64,000 bases of DNA from Bombardia bombarda (GCA_030512295.1 JAULSR010000001.1:4673001-4737000); one strand, 5' to 3'; counted from the first letter of the stretch, positions 11,077-22,090 are shown. Notes: a model not told the origin generated them from the letters alone. Numbers and translations are program-made.

Positions 11077-13133
11077 ATGAGTACCAGTAGACGAAACCAA
11101 CCGTCCAATCTGACCGGGTACCCGTGGCCGGGAAGTCAAGCCCAATACTACACGGGTACTGGTACCCCTCGTGGCAATGCAGTCGACTTTCTTTCAGGCA
11201 CTCTCGCAAACGTCAATATTCAAGATCAATCATACCGCCCAAACGCAGCAGCATACACTCAGAGTTCGGCGTATGGGCCGTTTAGAGGTGGTGCCGGTGG
11301 TGGAAGCGCCTATCACTATCAGAATATACCAAACAATGTCGGAGGTACGGAGATATTGGCCTCATTGTTGGTATGATATGTGATAACGTCTACTAATTAT
11401 CTCCACAGGTCAAACTCACATGTATGCCCCTACTGCATACTCGCCAAGGGACAACCTGGGACATGTGGATTCATCGGCCAGACAGGAGGGAAAGGGTCTC
11501 AAGGAAAAGAACAGAGAAAGAGATGCCATAAGAGACAAAGCATCGTCGTCAAGGAAGCAGAGCTTCGAATCTGGCAATAGCCCACCTGATACCCATTATC
11601 TTGACGGATATGATCCATTTTACCAATTTAGCAGCATGGATCCAACTACCGCTGCTACTTCTAGCCTTAACTATCCAAGCTCCTTGGTTACCACAACGGC
11701 GACTACGTTTCAGGGTGGTGAATCAAGTTATTCACCCCAAGCGAGCCAAGGTGCCGCGGACGTATCCTTCTCTTCGCCTCAAACATCGACTGCAGGCAGC
11801 AGAAATTATCAAGGTATGGAGCTGTTTTAAGCGTGTGATACCCCAGTTGTTGACTTTGAATAGTTGATAATCCAACCGAAATTGCCGGGCTGTCTTATGC
11901 CCGCACACTATCATATAGTCTTCAAAATTCTACCACTCCTCGGCCGTTCACATATCGGAATACTAGACCAGAAAGCTATGTAGAAGAAGCAGCATCGACT
12001 AGCTTCACGAATCCGTCGCTGCGTATGTGCGCTGAATTTTACCACACGCTTGGATCGCTCTTATTTGTAGCTAACATTTAACAGCAACGGAAAGCTTTCT
12101 GAGCCCTGAAGTCCAGTTGGCGATAAGCCAGAGCCATGGGTTTTTGACGGGCAGCACTGACGGTCTCGAAGAGTCCAACTTGTTCTCTTCTTCTCGCAGT
12201 TATTCCTCTGATCCATATCGTACATATGAAGAAGAACAAGCGGGTGACCAAACACCAAGAGCTAGCTCTCCAGTAGGCAGCGTAATATCCAGAAGTGCCA
12301 GATTTACACCAAATACCGCAACTGCAGGTCATGTCATGTCGAATTCGAATATATTAGACGAGCGTAAGCTGTCATTTAAACCATTTATGCGAACTTCGCT
12401 CATTGTTTCTTAGGATACGTTGTCCAACCGTCTGCAAAATTTTCTCCTGGCGAGGTAAGTCAGCCCGCCCGTTTTTGCGGTGAGACTGATCACTAAGTTC
12501 AATCAGGTATTCAAAATATACTGGTCAGAACCTTTGGGCGCTGGACGGACCCAAACAGCAACCGAGTATGAAACACGTTCTCACCTAGGCCAAAAGTTTT
12601 ATTTTGGCTTCAGACGTTTTATCGTCATCGCGAATGACGAAGGACATTGTACTTGTGTGTATGTGCTGATTCCACACCCACCGACTGCTACTCCATTCAT
12701 CTAGCTGACGTATCGTAGGCCGATCCTGACATACGAACAAAGAGGATGCACAAAGAGGGGCGTCAAGCCGAGCAAGCATGGCATTGTTTATGCTAAGGGC
12801 GGGCAGCCTCTCTTGCTCGAGCGAGAGCCCAACCTGGGCTTCGACCCTGTGCAGCTGGTTCTAGACTATGGGACCGAGAAAATTGCCAAGGAGTCTCGAA
12901 TCAACTATGCGAAGCTTGTCACGGTGGAGCACAACGTCAAGGTGTTCTTCATTGGCCGCATTGTCCAGAGTGATTTTGTCAATATTGTTACCGGAGCTGT
13001 CGACAAGTGCTGGATGGTGAAGAATCGCCGGTGAGATGAGAGCATAGTGGGGCACTCACTACCTGACATGCTAACCGCCGCTGGGAATATTGCCAGTGGA
13101 TATGGTTTTGACTGGGCCAGCACAAGACTGTGA
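11077..13133 (+). CDS. DUF6590 domain-containing protein
   Basis: Eight exons can be joined in frame: 11077-11344, 11409-11813, 11864-12022, 12085-12363, 12414-12454, 12507-12658, 12719-13030 and 13097-13133, giving 550 aa. All introns are about 50-66 nt with GT...AG ends. Five of the seven split codons at phase 1 or 2, so the reading is tightly constrained. The start has a good context (CGCCATGAG). Residues 1-370 are Ser/Gln/Tyr/Asn-rich and look disordered. The C-terminal ~170 residues match the fungal DUF6590 pattern: FSPGEVFKIYWSEPLG, then FRRFIVIANDEGHCTCVPILTYE, then SKHGIVYA, and SRINYAKLVTVEHNVKVFFIG. The biochemical role of DUF6590 is not established; such proteins are often multi-copy in ascomycetes. 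No transmembrane segment or signal peptide is visible. The domain call is strong; the last tiny exon (GYGFDWASTRL) is less certain, because the frame could instead stop at 13034. Confidence 0.85.
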
Positions 13134-15339
13134 CTCGGCTCAGGCAGAATTGGAACGTTCTAACACCCTGTGTATTTTATATTCACAACAGGGGCACACC
13201 TTATTGTTATGGTGTTGGCTGAAGACCAGCTGACAAGTACCAGAAATTTTACGTTTGATGTTTTGGACCTCAGCCCCGACTTGGCTGGGGGTGGACAGAT
13301 GGATATGATAGGGCTAGTTTGTTGTTTTCTCTTACCCTTCCACTCTTTAGGAAGCAGCCTTTTTTCTCATCTCCTGTGTGTGTTGGGCTCTCCTGCGATC
13401 TTGATTGGAATGTTACGAGGAATGTTACGAGGAATGTTCAATCTTTTCTTGATCTTATTTCTTTGGGTATACTCCCCTCCTTCTTTCTGTATCTTTTTAC
13501 CCTTTCCTGGTTGGTTCCTCATGTACGTTTCTTGACCATAATTTCTTTGCCCAGCTTCCGGTCATCCTGTTCCCTTTTACAAATTAACGAAGATATGACA
13601 ATCTGTTAGCTATTTTATCACAATTATCACAATAAACGGTATTGAGTTGGACCTGCAAATGCAGCTTGCTGTGTTCATCGGGAGCGACGGGTACGCGTTA
13701 TGCAGTCAACTGTTGATGATGTTACAAAGAGCCGTATACAGCACCGATAAAACACGTCAGCGCCGAATAGTCCATGCATGTCTGTGAGCGCAACAGGGAA
13801 GTATATCCCGGGTCCCGGCACCCGGAAAGCGATCATGACGGGCTTCGGTCGAAAAAGAGGGCGGTTCGTTCGGCGCCTTTCCCCTTCCAATTGACGTCAA
13901 CTGAACCGAACAAGGCGAATGGCACACTATTGGGAGCTAGGGGAGCGTGCAAGGTGTGAAGTGTGCGATGCAGTAGCAAACTGGAGATGTCAGCGCTAGC
14001 CATGAGGTCCAATGAGCCTAACCGGAGAAAGCTGACCGCCCCGGCGGTCATTCTTTATCTGATGATCTAATCTCAACAATCTGATGTGGCCAGACTGCAG
14101 GACTGGCAAGCTTTTTATTGCGCTGAGACAGTTTGTGGGGCTGATTGATAAAACCTGATTGATTAGATACACACAAGACACGGCACACACATGTGCGGCA
14201 TCCACACAGTGCAAGACATTAGGGAAACCATAGGTGGGCCGAGTTCGGAGACAACCTTGAGTGGGCTGGTTGACCGAACAAACAGCGGAGATGCATCGGC
14301 TGACGTTGGCTGGAAGTCGTTACGCTTGCTCTTGCCCCGTCGTACCTGCATCACGCGATACAAGATTGACCTGGCCTGAGGCGCTATACGCCCTCTGTGG
14401 AACAACAGCCAACATGATTGATCATAATGAAAGAAGATAATGTGGTCTTTGGCATTTGGGTAAATGGACAAGGTAGGTACCATCCCAAGAGCTTCGTAGC
14501 ACCAGAATTACCTTAGGTACATATCAGTAACACTGCATGAGGCTGGCTGACCATAATTGCTGCGGTATTTTTCCAGTTTGCTAACAGGGGACCCGGTAGC
14601 CTAACTTGAGTTGATTGATACATCCAATTTGCCCCTTTGCTCACGAAGCCGCTCCTCCGGGGAGATGGTTAAGAAAGTAGAGTACCACTGTACCAGGCGT
14701 CCGGGGGCGGCAGTCTCGACCGCGGACGGTGCCGAGTGGGTGGGCAGGCTAATGGAAGGTTAGCCGAGAAGAATGAGAGAGAGCCTGCCTTGAAAGCTGT
14801 AAAAAGCTAAGCCACGCACTGTGTCGACGGGCGAACCCCAGTTGCCCAGCCCTTCTGCCGTGTCCGGATTGCTCACAGGTCACTGCAATTAAAGATCACG
14901 ATTCCCTTTCTTCTTTCCGGTTTTCTGGGCTCTTCTCTCGTCTTACCAGTCAGCAGACCTTTCCAGCTCTCTGATTGCCAATCATCGTCTTGAGCACTTG
15001 ACGAACTTCCCATTTGTCAGGCTCTGCAAGCAAAGCAATTGCGACGAAAACGAGGCCCGTCTATTGAATTCTGCCTTTTTGCCGTCCTTGGCTTCCCTTT
15101 GGCTTCACAGTGCCTCGACTCGGCAAGCCTCTGACGCGAAAATCCGGCCAATCCTGCAATCCAGACCTTTGACGATCTCTCTTTTTAATCATCCTACATC
15201 ATCGGGCACGACATATAACCTAGGTTGTCGCCACCCCTATCGACCAAACCCTCAATTCGGCTCAGTTGCCGCAACAAACAATTTTTACTTTTCTCAAATC
15301 TTTGCCGACATTTCGGTACAGACAGGTCAAACACACGCC
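13134..15339. other. Intergenic region between the DUF6590 and FAD oxidoreductase genes
   Basis: No supported gene. It contains a 12-bp tandem repeat (GGAATGTTACGA, two and a half copies from 13407) in what is probably the 3' flank of the DUF6590 gene, and a strong inverted repeat at 14033-14050. The last ~350 bases stay open in frame with the oxidoreductase but have no ATG (the frame opens at a TTG at 14998), so they are probably its 5' leader. Confidence 0.55.
14033..14050. promoter_or_regulatory. 18-bp inverted repeat, candidate protein-binding site
   Basis: The sequence reads TGACCGCC-CC-GGCGGTCA: two 8-bp arms in perfect inverted repeat around a 2-bp centre. Arms containing CCG/CGG triplets fit the general half-site type of Zn2Cys6 dimers. 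It lies 1.3 kb upstream of the oxidoreductase ATG. The symmetry is seen directly; the binding role is inference. Confidence 0.4.
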
Positions 15340-17211
15340 ATGGCATCACAGGTAGACCGTCTTCTTGCCGAGCACTCGGCCGGCAGCATACCCGAAGAAC
15401 CACAGGCGGCGCCATCCTCGGTTGCACCATCGCTTACATACTCGTCGGAGTCGGCCGACGAGCAAGACATGGAAGAGCCGCGCCAGATCGAGCCACGCCC
15501 CCGACGTGCATCCACGCGACTGATCGCTCAGAGCCCTGCTGACGTGCAGCGCATCACGGGCGAGACCACAACCCAATTGATAAAGCGGTGCTGCGGCGGT
15601 GGCTGCTGTCTCGACGTGGACGCCAAGAAGAAGAACATCGCAAAGGGTATCCAGTACGAGCCCGTCCTGTTCCCCGACAATGACGCATACCGATCCCTGC
15701 TGCTCAAGATCGACGAGATCCCCACGCAGCTGAACAACATATCCGATCTCCCGGAACAAACAGTGTTTCTACAGCCCCTGCGCCGGCCGTCTAGCCTGCC
15801 ATCTCCGACTGAATCTCTCACCTCCATCGGGTCCGACCCAAACAACACATGCGCGGTGGTCAACGAACTTGAAAACAAAGTCGAAAACCTGACTGTTGAA
15901 GACTTTGACACAAAGATACAGCCACCTCTCTACGTCCAACCGCACCCGCCGCATCATGTATTCCCCGCGCGCATCCACAACACGCGCGAGCTGACGGGGC
16001 CCGGCGCTGAGAAGCGAACATTCCACTTCGATCTCGACATCACGGACTACCCCGAGGCCGAGGGCGTCGACTTCAAAGTCGGCGGGGCCATTGGCGTTTC
16101 AGCACCCAATGAGGACTCCATGGTTGACGAGGTCTTTGACCTGCTTCTGGTGCCTCGCTTCCTGCGCGATAGGCCTGTGCTTATGCGCACCACAAAAGGA
16201 CGATGGCCTACCGTCTGGGGCAAGGACCAGGCTCGCGAGATAGTCACCACCCGCAGGGATCTCTTGACTTGGTGCTCGGATATCCAGTCGTACCCGCCCA
16301 CAAAACCTCTCCTACGCGTCCTCGCTAAGTACGCGACGGACAGGAACGAGCGCAGGATACTTCAGTTCCTCTGCGCCGGCGAGGGACAGGGAGTGTTTTG
16401 CGACTTCCGCACCGGCCCCCACGTCACTCTGGCCCAGATGCTGCACGCCTTCCCGAGCGCCAGGCCGCCGCTGGATCTCCTCTTCTCCGTCCTCCCGCCC
16501 CTGATGCCACGCTTCTACTCGCTTTCGAACGACCCGCACGAGTCGTTTGAGCAACGTGACGGGAAGCAGCACCGCCTGATCGAGATTGCCGTGACAGTTC
16601 ATGAGACGTCCGACTGGAAGACAGGTAGCCGTGCTGGCATCGGGTCGGGATTCTTCCAACGACAGGCACTCAGGTTCCTTAAGGCCCAAGAGAAGGACGA
16701 GAAGCAGATCGACGTCTACATCCCCATGTTCAAGGGCTTGATGGCAAACCCGCTTGCCAAGCAGTTTGTCTCGGACGGACCGATGCTGTTGATTGGCGCT
16801 GGCGTTGGCATTGCGCCTTTCAGGGGCTTCGTCCAGCGTCGTCTCAAGACGGCCAACTGCGCGAATAAAGTCTGGGTTCTGCAGGGAATCCGCGACTCTC
16901 TCGTGGATGAGCTTTACAGCGGCGAATGGGGTGTGCATGAGGATGAGGTGAAGAAGGTTGTACAGAGTCGTCGTGGGGTGGGACGCTACGTTCAGGAAGA
17001 GGTCAAGCACCAAGCCGACCTGGTCTGGTATATCATCAACTCAGTCGACGGTAGGGTGTTCGTCTGCGGCAGCACCAGAGGTATGGGCGAAGGTGTTGAG
17101 AAAGCCCTTATCGAGGTCGCCATGGAAAAGGGCAATCTCGAGCGTGAGGAGGCCAGGCAGTTTTGGGAGCTCAAGAGGGAGGTGGGACAGTATATTGCCG
17201 AGACTTGGTGA
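15340..17211 (+). CDS. P450-reductase-like FAD/NADPH oxidoreductase lacking a flavodoxin domain
   Basis: Single-exon gene, 623 aa from the first in-frame ATG (CGCCATGGCA context). The C-terminal two thirds follow the FAD_binding_1/NAD-binding layout of diflavin reductases such as cytochrome P450 reductase and the sulfite reductase flavoprotein. An FAD-site RFYSLSND motif lies at about residues 391-398, a GIGSGFF segment follows, the pyrophosphate motif GAGVGIAPF is at 486-494, and CGSTRGMGEG begins at residue 576. The N-terminal ~200 residues replace the expected FMN-flavodoxin: a disordered Ser/Pro/Glu-rich part, then RCCGGGCC at residues 83-90 and a short conserved-looking segment. It should therefore move hydride from NADPH to FAD, but the onward acceptor is unknown. 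No membrane anchor is seen. It could be a reductase for a separate partner protein; the Cys cluster could bind metal or pass electrons, but that is inference. Confidence 0.85.
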   Translation: MASQVDRLLAEHSAGSIPEEPQAAPSSVAPSLTYSSESADEQDMEEPRQIEPRPRRASTRLIAQSPADVQRITGETTTQLIKRCCGGGCCLDVDAKKKNIAKGIQYEPVLFPDNDAYRSLLLKIDEIPTQLNNISDLPEQTVFLQPLRRPSSLPSPTESLTSIGSDPNNTCAVVNELENKVENLTVEDFDTKIQPPLYVQPHPPHHVFPARIHNTRELTGPGAEKRTFHFDLDITDYPEAEGVDFKVGGAIGVSAPNEDSMVDEVFDLLLVPRFLRDRPVLMRTTKGRWPTVWGKDQAREIVTTRRDLLTWCSDIQSYPPTKPLLRVLAKYATDRNERRILQFLCAGEGQGVFCDFRTGPHVTLAQMLHAFPSARPPLDLLFSVLPPLMPRFYSLSNDPHESFEQRDGKQHRLIEIAVTVHETSDWKTGSRAGIGSGFFQRQALRFLKAQEKDEKQIDVYIPMFKGLMANPLAKQFVSDGPMLLIGAGVGIAPFRGFVQRRLKTANCANKVWVLQGIRDSLVDELYSGEWGVHEDEVKKVVQSRRGVGRYVQEEVKHQADLVWYIINSVDGRVFVCGSTRGMGEGVEKALIEVAMEKGNLEREEARQFWELKREVGQYIAETW

Positions 17212-19391
17212 TCTCTGATTCCTTGTGCCTTGAGGTTCCGTTCTCCTTTTTTCCTTATCCTTTCTGGTGTGTCATGGCAAATCGATCGGGCAAGACTGGG
17301 TTTTTATTCTGGGATGGCTAAGGGCACTTTGGAAAGACAAATGTATGGACGGCGTTAGGGGCGTAAGCATTGATGGTGTCCCCGTATTGTTTCTTTCGGA
17401 ACATTTCGCGTACAGCAACGGGCGCTTGCCAGATTTTTAGACAGGAGCTTTAAAAAATACCTTAGATTTTCTATCACAGCACAAAACTACAGACTGGCTG
17501 AACTGAACCAGGTTTCTGAATTGTATGGTATATATCTCGGGATTTAGGGTAGATCATTATGTATATAATCTGTGAATGATAGTACTTACTCGCTACATGA
17601 ACGAATTTAACAAATTGCCACAAGGTTAATGCGCTGTCCTCTAAACATGAGATGAGTGCCTGCAAAGGGCGAGCAAGATGCTTGTAGTGAATAGTATCCG
17701 CTCCGTTCCTGATCATCACGTAGGAGGTCCGAGATCGCCGCGTCGGCCAACGAGGCGGTGACGTGACCGAGTGACGCAATTCCTAACAACGAGCTCCAAT
17801 ATGCATTGTGGGGGGGGGGGGGGGGGTTCTTAGTGACCCGAGCAACCGAGCTCAAAGACCCGATGGATGATCCAAGGCTGTTTTGTACAATCGAAGGAAT
17901 GACTGATGATGAGTTCGATTCAGGTCATTGCTTACCTACCCCGCGTATACCACACACAGTAATTGATGTATTTGTGTTGTTTGATGATAGCAATGGCATT
18001 ATTCGCAGAGAAAATATTTCCGTGGATTCCCGGGACATACCCGACGCATCCCCGGCGGGGAAAGGGTGCAGGTTCGTCCGCAATTCGTCCGTAAGTAAGG
18101 TAACCAGCACCTGCCTCAGCTAGCTCGTGCGTCCACGAGACAAACAGTTCGCCCGTCATGTCGGAGCAGTAACACGGGAATAGTAAACAACACGGGTGAG
18201 ATAGGAGAAACAAATAAAGGAGAGTAGGCCGAGTGTGTCACTAAATGAAGACTTGTTGCCGGTCGGGTCTGGCTAGGTACCTAATCCACAAAGTGAATCA
18301 CCTGAAACAACAGACGAACCTGGCATTGGCCAAAGTCTCTCTCATGCGCACATAGGTAAGGTAGCTGTTATAGCCTCCATTCCAAGGTTCGGAAAGCGAA
18401 CAAGGCGAAAGGATTGTTCTTGATCCCATTTTTGGTAGGATTCGATGGCTTTCGGTGGGCTGCGGTGTACATCCATTATCTTATCTGAAGTGGAATCATG
18501 CACGGAAAACACCTAGACTACTGGTTTCCCTTATACATACCCTTTTGTCAAACATAACATAAGCATAAAGCAACCATGCCTACCTACTTTGACAACAACT
18601 GAATTCAAGTGCTGCTTTTCAAAGAAGGGATACAAAGCATCACGCTGACTCTGCCAGTACCTACCTGAGGAACTGAGGTCCACCGAGGGGCTAATCGCGT
18701 CAGCGGGGCAGGTGGGGCAATTAGACCCAAGAAAGACAAGCTCGTGGGCCAAACTTCGGCTAAAGGATGACAACCCCTGCCATCTTGCCATCGCTCGCTT
18801 TTTCCCAGCTCAAGAGAATTCGCGGGACAACTGCCTCGAGACTGCTTAACTAAGCTATTGTAAGCAATTGTCAAGCTCCTCCTATTGCTCCTCTTGCTCC
18901 TCTTGTCACTGAGACCCAGCAGCTCGTCTCGCCTGTTCCCGAAGTGCCAGCCAGACCCTAGAGTGCAAGCTCTTTGCTGCTGCGCCGCCATTGGTAGACC
19001 GAAACTCGGCCGGTGGAAAAATGGATTACACATTCGTTTGCGCGCCAGATGGATCGAGAATTCCAGATTGAGCCCAGCAAGTCCAGATTGAGGCGGAAAT
19101 TATGTGCCCCTCGAGCCCCCCTCGACCCCGTCACCTCGCTCTGAGGGAGGGTGTCGCTGGATTATGCGGTCGGCGGTCGCTAGTCTTGACAACGGGTGGC
19201 CACGTTCTGCACAAAGACAATGGACGGATGGAACCCGCAAGATAGCCCCTTACTAGGTACCTGGGTGCTACTGTCACCTACTACCCTACCTACCTTACTC
19301 AGTACTTTTACCTTAGTATATAGACCTCTCCGGCCACTCCTTCTCTCCCCCGTTCATTCCCACTCAACCCATCTCTCTCTCTCGGGAACAC
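17212..19391. other. Intergenic region with a G17 tract
   Basis: About 2.2 kb without a supported gene. It holds the probable 3' UTR of the oxidoreductase, a run of 17 G at 17810-17826, TACCTA/TAGGTA-type motifs near 18275 and 19255, and a CT-rich leader just before the nitroreductase start (19340-19385). Confidence 0.5.
17810..17826 (+). repeat. Poly-G homopolymer (17 nt)
   Basis: Seventeen consecutive G. Such runs can form G-quadruplexes and are prone to length error in sequencing and assembly. No gene overlaps it. Confidence 0.9.
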
Positions 19392-20290
19392 ATGCAACGA
19401 ATCACCAAGTCCGTCACCAGAGCATTCCTGCCCACCCTCCGAGCCACTACCTATCAACCAAGACACATCCAACCAGCCGCTCTCCCGCGACCCTTCTCCA
19501 CAAACACCGCCAAGATGTCTTCCCCTATCAACGCCGATACCCTCCTCGAGCTCGTCAAGAACCGCCGCACATACTACCCCCTGAGCAAGGAGCTGCCCAT
19601 CTCCAACGAGCGCGTCCAGGAGATCGTCAAGACTGCCCTCCAGCACGTTCCCAGCAGCTTCAACTCGCAGAGCAACCGCGTTGTCGTTCTCTTTGGCGCC
19701 GAGCATGAGAAGCTCTGGGACTTCACCACCGAGGTCCTGAAGACCATCGTCCCCGCCGAGAGCTGGGAGTCGACCGGCGGAAGAATGGCCATGTTCAAAG
19801 CTGCTGCTGGATCCGTAAGTCTTGGTCCTTTCAATATATATATATATATATATAGCCTTTGAAAACCTGTGCTAACCCGAGAACCAGGTTCTTTTCTACG
19901 AGGACGAGGCCGTCGTCAAGGGCATGCAGGAGAAGTTTGCCATCTACGCCGACAAGTAAGCAGAAACGCCCCTTATTCCCCAGCAGCATGTATGCATGCA
20001 TATATTGGACCCCTTTTGATTGCTAACATACAAAAAACAGCTTCCCCATCTGGGCCCACCACAGCGTCGCCATGCTCCAGCACACCGTCTGGATGGCCCT
20101 CGAGGCCGAGGGTCTCGGTGCCAACCTGCAGCACTACAACCCCCTCGCCGATGCCAAGATCGCCGAGGAGTGGAAGATCCCCGCCACCTGGAAGCTCACC
20201 GCCCAGCTCGTCTTCGGCGGCAAGACTGGCCCTGCTGGCGACAAGACCTTTGTGCCTGTCGAGGACATTTTTAAGGCGTATGGCGCTTAA
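19392..20290 (+). CDS. Nitroreductase family protein (Frm2/Hbn1-like) with probable mitochondrial presequence
   Basis: Three exons, 19392-19814, 19888-19955 and 20041-20290, give 246 aa. From MSSPINADT onward it matches the fungal nitroreductase-like family: LVKNRRTYYPLSKELPIS, VQEIVKTALQHVPSSFNSQSNR, then IWAHHSVAMLQHTVWMALEAEG and a C-terminal GGKTGPAGDK segment. These proteins bind FMN and reduce nitro or quinone substrates with NAD(P)H; yeast Frm2 and Hbn1 are linked to fatty-acid signalling and oxidative stress. The first 41 residues before that Met are Arg/Ser/Thr-rich and free of acidic residues, as in a mitochondrial targeting peptide. A second good start (CCAAGATGTC, ATG at 19515) would give a 205-aa cytosolic form. 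Intron 1 contains a (TA)n run at about 19834-19854. Confidence 0.9.
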
Positions 20291-20688
20291 ACGGATGTGC
20301 TATCTTAGATGGTGATCTCGCTGCTTAGAGATAAAGAGGGGGGGGTACGAAGAGAGAGACAGACGGAAGACAACAGTAGACGAGAGGGAGCACCTGGGTC
20401 TGGAATCGCTGGTTTCAAATAAGTTCTGCAATATTTTATGAGCATTTGGGAAAGGAGTTGGTAGACGAATTCGGTACGAATGCCAACCTACCGTTTGTAA
20501 TAGCGTAGCGCGCGCTATGGAGTTTTGAGCTAAATAACTAGGTAGCAACATGCTTGCCGTCTCTTACACCAATCAAGAATTATGTCGAAGTGGGGATAGA
20601 CAAACCCGTGCAGAGCAAATGAAAAACAAGAACCCCTGAAAATCCGAACATGAAGGGATATTCATTACTATCTTGTTTTAACCCTTAC
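20291..20688. other. Tail-to-tail spacer
   Basis: Four hundred bases between the convergent nitroreductase and the unrecognised 255-aa gene. It holds an AG-rich stretch and a short CGCGCGCT motif near 20510; no gene is seen. Confidence 0.6.
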
Positions 20689-21456
20689 TCACCCTGTCAC
20701 ATATCCTGGCAACTGATCATCACCCTCAACCCCCCTCTCACTAGGCATGACCTTCCTCCTCAGTCGCACCCCGCGGATCCGCAATTGTACTTCACCTTTC
20801 AACCTCCTCATCATCTCTTTCCTTTCTTCCTCTGTAACTAGTATCTCACTTCCCATATTCCCATCCGAGAGTATCTCCTCTCCATCCCTCGCATACCCCT
20901 CAAGCCGCCCTTCCAGCTCAGCCTCATCCAGCTCCAGCGCCCGCCACCGACGCACCTCCTCCTCCCACCAGAAGAGCAGCTTGACCAGCTGCTTGACCGC
21001 CGCCACGCCCAAGACGCCCACTTGACGGGGTAGCGCCGACGAAATCTGGTTCGTTGCGGGGAGGAACATCATCGATGGCAGATCCCGGTCGTCTCTCTCG
21101 TTGTTTCTGTTGTTGTTGTTGGCTTCGTCTTGGCTGCTGACCATCCGCAGCACGCCCGCCTTGAGTAGCGCACGGTGTATCTTCTCCGCGTCCCTTTCCC
21201 AGCTGCACAGGCCGGCGGCGATCAGCGTTGCTGGGGTGATGGAGAGCGGATGGTGGTGATGCTGGGGGTTGTGGTGCATCTGATGCATAAATATGGCATC
21301 TTTGATATGCATGGCCAGTTCGCCGTCGCTGTCATTGTTCCTTCTATTGCTGCTGCTGTTGGCATTATTGGCTGCTGCTCCCCCGTTCGTAGTAGATGAT
21401 TGGGACTGGAGGGCAGACGAATAGGGCGGTGGTGGTGCAAACAGCTTTGAAGTCAT
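20689..21456 (-). CDS. Unrecognised 255-aa fungal protein
   Basis: Single open frame of 255 aa with an ATG at 21456. I do not recognise a family. The first ~75 residues are low-complexity: PPPPYSS, then Asn/Ser-rich, then His-rich (HHNPQHHHHP). The remainder is mostly helical and charged: ITPATLIAAGLCSWERDAEK, then LPRQVGVLGVAAVKQLVKLLFWWEEEVRRWRA and a Glu/Arg-rich end. Asn-rich spacers (NNNNRNN) interrupt it. There is no signal peptide or clear membrane segment. The LPRQVGVLGVAAVKQLVKLL segment followed by WW-EEEVRRW looks like a compact helical domain. Another upstream exon cannot be excluded. The steady open frame and consistent codon use make it likely to be real. Confidence 0.65.
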   Translation of the reverse strand: MTSKLFAPPPPYSSALQSQSSTTNGGAAANNANSSSNRRNNDSDGELAMHIKDAIFMHQMHHNPQHHHHPLSITPATLIAAGLCSWERDAEKIHRALLKAGVLRMVSSQDEANNNNRNNERDDRDLPSMMFLPATNQISSALPRQVGVLGVAAVKQLVKLLFWWEEEVRRWRALELDEAELEGRLEGYARDGEEILSDGNMGSEILVTEEERKEMMRRLKGEVQLRIRGVRLRRKVMPSERGVEGDDQLPGYVTG

Positions 21457-22090
21457 ATCTTTGGTCCAATCATCTGCTCTGACTTCTTTTGGCCGAGGGC
21501 TGTGGTAAGAAAATGTACACCATCTTAGATGTGACGATCTCTGTCAAATTGTTAGATATATGAATTCAGAAAATTCAGAAGAGTGAGTGGCGTGAGAGAT
21601 CTCAAAGAATGGCACAGAGAGGCAGCCATGATGGACGAATGTGCGTTGCGGATTGTAAAGCACCGAGTCTTGATTCATGGGGTGTGGTCGCGTGGTCACT
21701 TTCCTACATTGGTCTGGTGAGTAGTGCCGGAATAGAACGCCCCTCCACAACATCGCCTGACAGCTTCGGGTGTCGCCGCTGCAACTTGGACGTCACTTTT
21801 TAAGGAGGTAGGTAGGTAGATAGATAGAAACGTAAAATGATCGGCGTCATTCTATGAGGATACAATTGGACGGCCAATAATGCCGCACCGCCTGTCGCTT
21901 TCATTGTGACATAGTGTGAATGTGTAAAAGACACCAAAAAAAAGTTTTGTACAATATATATCGCTTTTGACAAACATAGCCGCCAATATACAAAAGTCCA
22001 CCATGCTAATAATAATAGTACTATTTAAAAAACGGAGACATACGAAGACTTGTACATCAAGTTAAATGTGTATAATATAAGGAAGGTCGT
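21457..22090. other. Spacer between two minus-strand genes
   Basis: About 630 bases: the promoter of the 255-aa gene and the 3' flank of PSD1, which is AT-rich around 21950-22080. It includes a (TAGG/TAGA)n run near 21805-21827. No gene is seen. Confidence 0.6.

Noticed and set aside
14998..15339. N-terminal extension of the FAD oxidoreductase
   Set aside because: The frame is open, but there is no ATG before 15340 (it opens at TTG), so this is taken as 5' leader.
16312..17013. 233-codon minus-strand frame
   Set aside because: Antisense to the FAD oxidoreductase catalytic region.
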